Source: Loktanella sp. 3ANDIMAR09 (GTDB lineage: Bacteria > Pseudomonadota > Alphaproteobacteria > Rhodobacterales > Rhodobacteraceae). From it: a stretch of DNA of 64,000 nucleotides. The position numbers and the translations under genes were made by a program. The stretch is taken from contig NZ_LJAK01000016.1 of the NCBI RefSeq assembly GCF_001420005.1, forward strand, positions 1-64,000, written 5' to 3'. Below are positions 55,396-62,870 of this stretch, one piece after another (the first letter of the stretch is position 1; every line of letters starts with the position of its first letter). The notes under the pieces are model-generated. The model did no database searches and was not told the DNA's origin. It saw only the letters and a list, made by a program, of their open reading frames with translations.

Positions 55396-56183
55396 GCGCC
55401 GTGCAGACCGTGGTGCACAAGGCGGCCCGCGCCAACATGCGGCTGGGCCTCTATACCCCGCGCATCCGGGAATTCTGTTTCGTGCTGGGCGCGATGAAGA
55501 GCGGGACCACCACGCTCTATCGGTATCTGGTGCAGCATCCGCAGATCGCGCCGAACCAGTTCCAGAAAGAACCGGAGTTCTTTTCGACCGCCACCGCCCC
55601 GCAGGACCTGCGCCCCTATCTGCGGCAATGGCTGCCACGGCCCTACGGGCGGCAGATCGCGCTCGAGGCCTCGACCGGCTATACCAAGCGGCCTGCCTTT
55701 CCCGATGTGGCCGCACGGCTGGCCGCCCTGCCGGGCCGCAAGCATCTGATCTATATCATGCGCAACCCCATCGACCGGATCGAGAGCCACCTTGCGCATA
55801 ATTTCGCGGCCCGCGAACAGGTCATGCCCGCACCGGGGGACTGGCCGGCGCTGGATCACGCGCTGGCGGTGTCGTCCTACGCGATGCAGCTCGATGCCTA
55901 CCGCGCGGCTCTGCCGGACTGCCCGGTCAAGCTCTTGTCCTTCGACCAGCTCCGGCGTGATCCGGCGGGCATGCTGGCCGCGGTCTGCGCCCATCTGGAC
56001 CTCGACCCCGGCTTTGCCTTTGCACCGCTGGCCCCGCAGAACACTCGGGCCACCCGGGCCGATGTGCAGGCCTTTCGGCTGACGCAGGCGCAGCGGGACG
56101 ATATTGCGACCCGGTTGCGCCCCGATATGATACGTCTGCGCGACGATTACGGGTGCGATATTGCCCAATGGGGGTTTTCATGA
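55392..56183 (+). CDS. Sulfotransferase, heparan-sulfate-type (Sulfotransfer_1 family)
   Basis: A 263-residue sulfotransferase resembling NDST/HS3ST-type enzymes: 5'-phosphosulfate loop GAMKSGTTTLYRYL (33-46), KEPEFF with the predicted catalytic Glu, and 3'-phosphate motif YIMRNPIDRIESHLAH (R124 to S132). ASTGYTKRPAFPD matches the substrate cleft region. LLSFDQLRRDPAGML is the conserved late helix. It differs from the sulfotransferase at 48912-49715 in family type, so the two probably act at different positions of the glycan. ATGA-coupled on both sides. Confidence 0.87.
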   Translation: MSAVQTVVHKAARANMRLGLYTPRIREFCFVLGAMKSGTTTLYRYLVQHPQIAPNQFQKEPEFFSTATAPQDLRPYLRQWLPRPYGRQIALEASTGYTKRPAFPDVAARLAALPGRKHLIYIMRNPIDRIESHLAHNFAAREQVMPAPGDWPALDHALAVSSYAMQLDAYRAALPDCPVKLLSFDQLRRDPAGMLAAVCAHLDLDPGFAFAPLAPQNTRATRADVQAFRLTQAQRDDIATRLRPDMIRLRDDYGCDIAQWGFS

Positions 56184-56752
56184 CGATGCAGGATCAGACC
56201 GCAGCGCCAACCCGCATCCGCCTGCTGGCCAAAGCGCTGCGCCGCGCGCTCTGGCCCCAGATCACGCTGCGCCGCTTTGACGTGCTGGTCTGCTCGCCCG
56301 GCGGGGTGGGCACCACGTTCGTGATGAAACACTTGCAGCAGTTCGTCAAAACCAACACCGCCCACGATCAGGACGGGCTGAAACATCCCGCCCGTCCGCC
56401 GCTGTTCCTGCGCGGGCGGCCGCGCATTCTGTTCATCCACGGCGATCCCGACGTCGCCTTGCGCAGCATCATCCGGCGCGGGTTCTTTCCCTATCAGGCG
56501 GCCAAGCTGGGGCTGCCCGCCTGCGTGGCGCTGGGGGAAACACCGCTGGGCCAGCGGCTCTATCTGCGGGGTCAGGCGCGGCAGCTGGCCCGTTTCAGAC
56601 GCTACCGGGGTGACGTGCTTTGTGTCAGCTTTGATGAGATTTGGGACCGGCTGGATGACATCGCCCGCTTTGCCGGTGTGGACCCCGCCACATTCGCACG
56701 CGATTTCCCGCCCCGGCGCGCCCGCGCCAGCCAGCCGGAGGGTGCCGCGTGA
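56180..56752 (+). CDS. Short sulfotransferase-like P-loop protein
   Basis: A 190-residue protein with a phosphosulfate-binding-like loop VLVCSPGGVGTTFVMKHL (35-52) and FIHGDPDVALRSIIRRGF as a possible 3'-phosphate motif, where the Arg is displaced. It is much shorter than typical sulfotransferases (250-300 residues). I regard it as a divergent sulfotransferase-family member whose activity is uncertain. ATGA overlap with the previous gene, GTGA with the next. Confidence 0.55.
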   Translation: MTMQDQTAAPTRIRLLAKALRRALWPQITLRRFDVLVCSPGGVGTTFVMKHLQQFVKTNTAHDQDGLKHPARPPLFLRGRPRILFIHGDPDVALRSIIRRGFFPYQAAKLGLPACVALGETPLGQRLYLRGQARQLARFRRYRGDVLCVSFDEIWDRLDDIARFAGVDPATFARDFPPRRARASQPEGAA

Positions 56753-57678
56753 CGCCCCGCGCCTCTGTCCTGATCCCGGCCCATAATGCGGGCCCCTGGG
56801 TTGCCGCCGCGATCGACAGCGCGCTGGCACAAGGACCGGATATCGAGGTCATCGTGATCGACGACGGGTCCACCGACGATACGCTGGCGCAGATCCGCGC
56901 CTTTGACGGGCGCATCCGCTGGGAGACCGGACCGAACCGTGGTGCCCCTGCCACCCGCAATCGCGCGCTGGCGCTGGCACAGGCCCCTTGGGTGCAGTTT
57001 CTGGACGCCGACGACTGCCTTGAGACAGGCAAGATCGCGGCCCAGCTGGACGCGGTGGATGATGACACGGACGTACTTTACGGGGCCGAAACCGTCGAAT
57101 GGCATGGCCATGGTGCCGTGCACCGCACATGGACGCCGACCCCCACACCGCATGATCCGCCCGCCTTGCTGGCAGGCTGGCATCTGCCGCAGACCGGTGC
57201 ACCGCTGTGGCGCAAGGCTGCCCTGGACGCGGTGGGCGGGTTCCGGGTGGACCAGCCCTGCTGCCAGGAACATGAACTCTATCTGCGGCTGCTGATGGCG
57301 GGCAAACGGTTCGTTCACCATCCCGCGGCGCGCGGTGCGATCTATCGCCGGTTCGACAGCGGGACCCTGTCGACGCGAAACCCGGCCCGCGTGCGGACCC
57401 AGCGTGCGCTGATCCTCAACCGGCTGGAGGCTTGGCTGGACCAGACCGGCGGTCTGACGGCGCACCGCCAGCAGGCCATCGATCAGGCGCGGTTCGACAT
57501 GGCCCGCGCCGCATGGCCCCACGACCGGACCGAGGCGCGCGCGCATCACGCCGCCATCGCAGGGCGCGGGTTCCGGCCCGCCGGGGCTGCGGCACCCGCA
57601 GCCTACCGGTTGTGCTATGCGCTGACCGGCTTTGCCACCGCCGAACGGGTCGCCGCATGGCGCAGGAGGCTGTCATGA
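56749..57678 (+). CDS. GT2 glycosyltransferase
   Basis: A 309-residue GT-A enzyme with SVLIPAHNAGPWVAAAIDSA, VIVIDDGSTDDTLAQIRAF, RGAPATRNRALALAQ, the metal-binding QFLDADDCLE, and QEHELYLRLLMAG as the catalytic acidic loop. Classic EPS-type family 2 transferase. Donor is unknown. Starts with GTG overlapping the sulfotransferase-like stop; ATGA overlap with the next sulfotransferase gene. Confidence 0.88.
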   Translation: MTPRASVLIPAHNAGPWVAAAIDSALAQGPDIEVIVIDDGSTDDTLAQIRAFDGRIRWETGPNRGAPATRNRALALAQAPWVQFLDADDCLETGKIAAQLDAVDDDTDVLYGAETVEWHGHGAVHRTWTPTPTPHDPPALLAGWHLPQTGAPLWRKAALDAVGGFRVDQPCCQEHELYLRLLMAGKRFVHHPAARGAIYRRFDSGTLSTRNPARVRTQRALILNRLEAWLDQTGGLTAHRQQAIDQARFDMARAAWPHDRTEARAHHAAIAGRGFRPAGAAAPAAYRLCYALTGFATAERVAAWRRRLS

Positions 57679-58526
57679 TACAGACCGGACCCGACCGGCC
57701 GCTGGACGTGTTCCTGCATATCCCCAAGACGGCAGGCACGTCGTTCAACACGTTGCTGTCGCGCGCCTATGGCCACAGCGACACCCTGCATGTGCCGTTC
57801 GACCACCTGGATGACGGGACCCGTGCGCTGACGGCCCTGCCCCCCGACCGCCAACAGGCGCTGACGCTGCTGCGCGGTCATATCACCCACGGCATTCATG
57901 GGGGCATCCCCCGCCCCGTGCGCTATTTCACGGTCCTGCGCGACCCTGCATCCCGGATCGTGTCATTCCTGAACCACATGGCCGCCGAAGCCGCCCATGA
58001 CCCGACATCCGACGCGCCATGGCTGACCAGCCTGCGCGATTGGTCCGATATGGAAACCTACATTCGGCAACGCCCGCGCCAGGTCGACAACTACATGGTG
58101 CGCGCGCTGTCAGGACATGATTTCGCGCCCGGCGCCTGCGATGAAGCCGCGTTGGAGGCCGCCATCGCGACCCTGCACGCCATGCCCGCCTTTGGGGTAT
58201 ACGCGGATATCAACGCCAGCGTGCTGGCGCTGGCCGAGGCCTTTGACTGGGGGGTGTTACCCGTGCTGTCGCGGTCGAAATCCGGCAATCCCCGCCGGAT
58301 CACCCTGACCGACCGGGACCGCGCAGTCCTGCAGGACCTGAACCGCTATGACCAACAGCTCTATGATGTCGCCTGCGCGTTGTTTCGCGACAGGCTGGCC
58401 GCCCGTCCTGCCCTGCGCCGCCGTGCGGATCTGTATCGGCGTCTGACCCCTGCGGTCACCTGGACCGAAACCGCCCTGCGGTCCCTGCGTCACCGATCCT
58501 CCAACCAAAGAGCGCGCCGCCCATGA
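57675..58526 (+). CDS. Sulfotransferase (Sulfotransfer_2-like)
   Basis: A 283-residue protein with DVFLHIPKTAGTSFNTLL (11-28), the carbohydrate-sulfotransferase P-loop of the HS2ST/CHST type, and FTVLRDPASRIVSFLNHM (85-102) as the 3'-phosphate motif with Arg and Ser. RGHITHGIHGGIPRPVRY matches the region after the loop. Third complete sulfotransferase of the operon and a different family from the other two. ATGA-coupled on both sides, so made together with a GT2 transferase and a methyltransferase. Confidence 0.85.
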   Translation: MIQTGPDRPLDVFLHIPKTAGTSFNTLLSRAYGHSDTLHVPFDHLDDGTRALTALPPDRQQALTLLRGHITHGIHGGIPRPVRYFTVLRDPASRIVSFLNHMAAEAAHDPTSDAPWLTSLRDWSDMETYIRQRPRQVDNYMVRALSGHDFAPGACDEAALEAAIATLHAMPAFGVYADINASVLALAEAFDWGVLPVLSRSKSGNPRRITLTDRDRAVLQDLNRYDQQLYDVACALFRDRLAARPALRRRADLYRRLTPAVTWTETALRSLRHRSSNQRARRP

Positions 58527-59251
58527 CACCGACGCCTGACAGTCCCCAGACCGCCTATTACGATCGCACTGCGGCGCATTACGACGCGATGCAGATCATC
58601 GACGGCGACGAACATACCATCGCACTGCGCTATCTGGACGGTATCTTGCACAATACCCCCGTCACCAGCCTGCTGGACGTGGGCTGCGGCACGGGCCGGG
58701 CCCTGGTGCATCTGCGCGACCGCCATCCCGACATGACCCTGCGGGGCATCGAACCTGTGGCCGCGATGATCGCCGTCTGCCGTGACAAGGGGCTGGGGGA
58801 CGACCAGGTGCAGCAGGGCGACGCCTGCGCGCTGCCCTTTGCCGACGACAGTTTCGACTATGTCTGCGCCTTTGGCGTGCTGCACCATATCGCGACCCCC
58901 GACATAGCCCTGCGCGAGATTTGCCGCGTCGCACGCAAGGGGGTCTTTGTCTCGGACCACAACGCCTATGGCTGGGGCGGCACCCGGTCGCGGCGCATCA
59001 AGAACACGCTGCGCCGCCTGCGGCTGTGGCCGCTGTTCTGCCGGCTGCACACCCGTGGCAAGGGCTATTACGACACCGATTACGACGGGATTTTCTATCC
59101 GTTTTCGCTGCTGGATCATGTGGCGCTGGTGCAGGACAGCTTTCCCCGGGCGAATTTTCTGACCACCAAGGCCTACGGGCCGGACCTCTATCGCGACACC
59201 TCGCATCTGGCGCTGCATGCCACAACGGACCGGGTCGATTTCCTTGACTGA
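58523..59251 (+). CDS. SAM-dependent methyltransferase
   Basis: A 242-residue class I methyltransferase. Motif I is LLDVGCGTGRALVHLRDR, motif II contains GDACALPFADDSFDYVCAFG and motif III VARKGVFVSDHNAYGW. It may O-methylate a sugar of the glycan or the chain end, which could be the cap sensed by the Wzt C-terminal domain. The C-terminal half has a distinctive RIKNTLRRLRLW stretch. ATGA-linked to the sulfotransferase gene. Confidence 0.85.
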   Translation: MTPTPDSPQTAYYDRTAAHYDAMQIIDGDEHTIALRYLDGILHNTPVTSLLDVGCGTGRALVHLRDRHPDMTLRGIEPVAAMIAVCRDKGLGDDQVQQGDACALPFADDSFDYVCAFGVLHHIATPDIALREICRVARKGVFVSDHNAYGWGGTRSRRIKNTLRRLRLWPLFCRLHTRGKGYYDTDYDGIFYPFSLLDHVALVQDSFPRANFLTTKAYGPDLYRDTSHLALHATTDRVDFLD

Positions 59252-60170
59252 TCGCGCGGACATCGGTTTTTCGGTGGTGATCCCCAGCTATAACCGGCGG
59301 GACTATCTGATGGCCTGTCTCGACAGCGTCGCGGCCCAGACCCATCCGCCCGCGCAGGTGATCGTGGTCGATGACGGGTCCACCGACGGCACGCTGGCGG
59401 CCCTGGCGGACAGACCCGGCGTGCAGGTGCTGACACAGGCCAACGCAGGCCCCGGTGCAGCCCGCAACGCAGGGGCCGCCCAGGCGACGGGCACCTATCT
59501 GGCGTTTCTCGACAGTGATGACCTGTGGGTGCCCGATAGCCTGCGGACCTTTGCCAGCCTCATCTTGGCCCACGACCACCCGGCCCTGTTGTTCGCGCGC
59601 TTTGCCGATTTCACGGGCACACCGCCGCCGCACCAGGGTGCCCCCGCCGCAGGGGTCGCCTACACCGATTTTCTGGCCAGCGCCGGGGCCGGTCATTTTG
59701 CGGGGGCGGGCATGATGGTGATCCGGCGCGACGCCTTTGACGCGGCAGGCGGTTTCACCACCGCCCATATCAACGCCGAGGATCACGATCTGGCCCTGCG
59801 TCTGGGCACGGCGCGGGGGTTCGTGCAGGTCACAGCCCCGGTGACCCTGCTGCACCGCCTGCACGACAGCAATGAAATGGGCGATGCCGCGCGCAATACC
59901 GCCGGGATCGCGCGGCTGGTCGCCCAAGAGGCCGCGGGCCGCTATCCCGGTGGCACCGCCCGGCGCGGGCAGCGCCGCCGGATCCTGCTGGGGCATGTCC
60001 GCGCTGCGGTGCTGGCCGGGGTCAGACAGGGCGATACCGCAGCCCTGCGGCTTTATCTGCGGACGCTGCCCTGGGCGCTGGTGGCGGGGCGTTGGCGTTA
60101 TCTGCTGGCGGTGCCTGCACTGACGCTTGGGCGGGCCATGCGGCGCATGACAGGACGGGTGACACCATGA
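59217..60170 (+). CDS. GT2 glycosyltransferase
   Basis: A ~317-residue GT-A enzyme: FSVVIPSYNRRDYLMACLDS, VIVVDDGSTDGTLAAL, GPGAARNAGAAQATG, metal-binding AFLDSDDLWVPD, and NAEDHDLALRLGTARG. The ATG at 59217 overlaps the methyltransferase gene by 35 bp; a TTG at 59244, overlapping by 8 bp, is an equally plausible start because family homology begins just after it. Followed by an ATGA overlap to an acetyltransferase gene. Confidence 0.85.
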   Translation: MPQRTGSISLTDRADIGFSVVIPSYNRRDYLMACLDSVAAQTHPPAQVIVVDDGSTDGTLAALADRPGVQVLTQANAGPGAARNAGAAQATGTYLAFLDSDDLWVPDSLRTFASLILAHDHPALLFARFADFTGTPPPHQGAPAAGVAYTDFLASAGAGHFAGAGMMVIRRDAFDAAGGFTTAHINAEDHDLALRLGTARGFVQVTAPVTLLHRLHDSNEMGDAARNTAGIARLVAQEAAGRYPGGTARRGQRRRILLGHVRAAVLAGVRQGDTAALRLYLRTLPWALVAGRWRYLLAVPALTLGRAMRRMTGRVTP

Positions 60171-60742
60171 CCGACACCACGATCAACCGTCTGCTGACCT
60201 GGCCTGTGGGGCTGGCCTCGCGGCTGCGAGTCTGGATCTGGCGCAGGCTGGGCATGCAGATCGAAGGCCACTGCCGGCTGCACCGCATCCGCGTGCCGCG
60301 CAACCCCTGGGACATCGCGCTGGCGGAGGGTGTCGCCCTGGACGACGGTGTCGTGCTTCTGACCAGTGGCGCGCGCGCGTCCAGCCCCCGCCTGACGATC
60401 GGCGCGCGCTGCTATGTGAATCGCCAGACGATGTTCGATGCCTCCGAACGGATCAGCCTGGGCGCAGACTGCATGATCGGGCCCTTTGTCTATATCACCG
60501 ACCACGACCACGGCACCGCCCCCGGCATCCGCCTGGCCGACCAGCCGCTGACAGGTGCACCCGTCACCATCGGGCGGAACGTCTGGATCGGGGCCGGTGC
60601 CATCATCCTCAAGGGTGTGACGATCGGCGATGATGCCGTGATTGCCGCAGGCTGCGTCGTCACCCGCGACGTGCCCCCCGGCGCACGTATCGCAGGCGTG
60701 CCGGGACGGCCGCTGACACCCGCCGCCAAAGGAGCCTCGTGA
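60167..60742 (+). CDS. Hexapeptide-repeat acetyltransferase (WcaF/NodL-like)
   Basis: A 191-residue left-handed beta-helix acyltransferase with LTIGARCYVNRQTMFD, ISLGADCMIGPFVYITDHDH (catalytic His region), APVTIGRNVWIGAGAIILKG and VTIGDDAVIAAGCVV. It closely parallels the family of sugar O-acetyltransferases in capsule loci, and it is an intact counterpart to the possibly frameshifted gene at 49712. ATGA overlap at the start. Confidence 0.88.
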   Translation: MTDTTINRLLTWPVGLASRLRVWIWRRLGMQIEGHCRLHRIRVPRNPWDIALAEGVALDDGVVLLTSGARASSPRLTIGARCYVNRQTMFDASERISLGADCMIGPFVYITDHDHGTAPGIRLADQPLTGAPVTIGRNVWIGAGAIILKGVTIGDDAVIAAGCVVTRDVPPGARIAGVPGRPLTPAAKGAS

Positions 60743-61653
60743 TGAACGCAGATAAACCCCGGTCCCCTGCGGCCTCTGTCGTGATCACCACCCACGACCG
60801 CGATGACGAACTGGCCACCTGCCTGACCTCGCTGCAACGCCAGACGATCCCGCTGGAGATCATCGTCATGGACGACAAGGGATCGGCGGCCACCCGCGAT
60901 CTGGTGACCCGGATCGCGCCCACCGCGCGCTACCTGCACGCAGGCACCGGACAGGGCCCCGCGTTCCAGCGCAACGCGGGCGTCGCGGCCGCCAGCTGCG
61001 AGATCGTCTTTTCCTTTGATGACGACGTGGAACTGGTCGATCCCACGACCTGCGAGAGGACACTGCCCGATTTCGCCGACCCGCAGGTCGCCGCCATCGG
61101 CATCCCCTTTGTCAACGTGCGCATCTCGCAAGAGGTGCATCATGTCACCGCCCATCCCCGCCAGCAGTTGCACGCCTTTGTCGGGGCCGCCCATGCGGTC
61201 CGGCGTTCGGCCTTTCAGCAGGTGGGCGGGTTTCGCCCGCATTATTTCTACATGGGCGAAGAGGGCGATCTTGCGATCCGCCTGCTGGATCACGGCCATG
61301 AGGTCCGGGCCGGGACCGCACCGCCGATGCATCATTTTGAATCGCCACGCCGGTCGTCGCGTCGTGCCGCGATCTGCGGGCGCAAGAACGATGTGCTGTT
61401 CGTCATGCACAACGTGCCGATGCCGCAGGCCATCGTCCATCTGGCCGGCACCATCGTGAACGGGCTGCGGTTCGGGCTGCGCCACGGTCACGCGGGCTGG
61501 CATCTGCGCGGTCTGGCACAGGGCCTGGCAGAGGCCTGGCAGCACCGCCGCGACCGTCGCCCCGTCTCGGCAGCCTGCTACCGGGACTACCGCGCGCTCA
61601 AGCGCGACTCTGCCGGGGCAGCACTGGCCTGGACGGCCGGGCCGCAGTCATGA
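60742..61653 (+). CDS. GT2 glycosyltransferase
   Basis: A 303-residue GT-A enzyme: SVVITTHDRDDELATCLTSL, EIIVMDDKGSAATRDLV, GPAFQRNAGVAAASCEIV, metal-binding SFDDDVELVD and MGEEGDLAIRLLDHGHEV. A conserved HFESPRRSSRRA segment near residue 205 is characteristic of one EPS GT2 subgroup. AAGGAG lies eight bases before the ATG at 60742; a GTG at 60739 overlaps the previous stop. ATGA overlap to the next gene. Confidence 0.87.
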   Translation: MNADKPRSPAASVVITTHDRDDELATCLTSLQRQTIPLEIIVMDDKGSAATRDLVTRIAPTARYLHAGTGQGPAFQRNAGVAAASCEIVFSFDDDVELVDPTTCERTLPDFADPQVAAIGIPFVNVRISQEVHHVTAHPRQQLHAFVGAAHAVRRSAFQQVGGFRPHYFYMGEEGDLAIRLLDHGHEVRAGTAPPMHHFESPRRSSRRAAICGRKNDVLFVMHNVPMPQAIVHLAGTIVNGLRFGLRHGHAGWHLRGLAQGLAEAWQHRRDRRPVSAACYRDYRALKRDSAGAALAWTAGPQS

Positions 61654-62870
61654 CCAGCCCCGCCCCCTGGGTCGTCTGCCAGATCGGCGCGCGCGAGGAT
61701 TTCGCGGTGGCGCGGGCGCTGGCGCGGCAGGGGCTGCTGTCGGAACTGCTGACCGATATCTGGGCCGGCGGGCATCCCCTGCGGGGCATGCTGCCCGCGC
61801 GTCTGGCCGGGCGCGATCATCCCGCATTGGCGGATCACCGGGTCTGGGCCCCCACCACCCGCGCCCTGCTGCGCGAGGCGGGCGACCGGATCACGGGACG
61901 CGGCGGCTGGGACGCCATCCTGCATCGCAACGCCTGGTTTGCGCGACGCGCGGCCGCGCATCTGGCCCACAGGCCCGCCGGTCAGGACCTGACCGTCTTT
62001 GCCTACAGCTATGCCGCGGGGGATATTTTCGCACTGGCCCGCGCCCGTGGCTGGCGGACCGTGCTGGGCCAGATCGACCCCGGCCCGTGCGAGGCACGCA
62101 TGGTGGCCGACATCTATGGCGCCGCTGGCGACCCGCTGGACCCCATCCCCGCCGCCTATTGGGATCATTGGCAGCGCGAGGTGGACCTGGCCGATACCAT
62201 CCTCGTGAATTCCGACTGGTCGCGGCAGGGCTTGATCGCCGAGGGCGTGCCCGCGGATCGCATCACCGTTGTCCCGCTGGCCTTTGAGGGGGTCGCGACC
62301 CCACCCGCCCGCGCACCCCTGCCCGCGCGGTTCACGGCGGATCGCCCGCTGCGCCTGCTGTTCCTGGGGCAGGTCACCCGGCGCAAGGGGATCGACATCG
62401 CGCTGGACGCCATGGCCGCGCTGCCGGATGCGCCCTTGCGGCTGGACGTGGTGGGGCCCGTGCAGATCACCATCCCCGACGCAGCCCGCGCCGACCCCCG
62501 GATCGTGTTCCACGGATCACGCCCGCGCCACGAAACCCCCGCCGCCTATGCAGGTGCTGATCTGTTCGTCTTTCCCACCCGGTCGGACGGCTTTGGCCTG
62601 ACCCAGCTCGAGGCGCTGGCGCAAGGCTTGCCGGTCATCGCCTCGGACCGCTGCGGCACGGTCGTGCGCTGTGGCACCGACGGCGTGATCCTGCCCGACC
62701 TGACACCGGCCGCACTGGCGGATACGTTGTCAGCGCTCAGCGCCGACCCGGCCCGCATCGGGCGCATGATGCAGGCCGCCCGCCTCGACACGCGCTTTGA
62801 TCTTGATACATTGGGCCGATCGCTGGCCGCACTGACGCCGGGCGCAGTTACGACGGGACATCCTGGATGA
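61650..62870 (+). CDS. GT4-family glycosyltransferase
   Basis: A 406-residue GT-B enzyme. Features are VVCQIGAREDFAVARALARQ, FAYSYAAGDIFALARARGW, NSDWSRQGLIAEGVPADR, FLGQVTRRKGIDIALDAM and the GT4 loop FPTRSDGFGLTQLEALAQGL (acidic residues in D-G-F-G-x4-E). VIASDRCGTVVRCGTDG follows. Probably a mannosyl- or fucosyl-type transferase; the donor is not predictable. ATGA-linked to the following membrane protein gene. Confidence 0.88.
   Translation: MTSPAPWVVCQIGAREDFAVARALARQGLLSELLTDIWAGGHPLRGMLPARLAGRDHPALADHRVWAPTTRALLREAGDRITGRGGWDAILHRNAWFARRAAAHLAHRPAGQDLTVFAYSYAAGDIFALARARGWRTVLGQIDPGPCEARMVADIYGAAGDPLDPIPAAYWDHWQREVDLADTILVNSDWSRQGLIAEGVPADRITVVPLAFEGVATPPARAPLPARFTADRPLRLLFLGQVTRRKGIDIALDAMAALPDAPLRLDVVGPVQITIPDAARADPRIVFHGSRPRHETPAAYAGADLFVFPTRSDGFGLTQLEALAQGLPVIASDRCGTVVRCGTDGVILPDLTPAALADTLSALSADPARIGRMMQAARLDTRFDLDTLGRSLAALTPGAVTTGHPG

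Noticed and set aside
52143-55716. Antisense open frames over several glycosyltransferase genes
   Set aside because: Coupled plus-strand genes with GT motifs explain the region.
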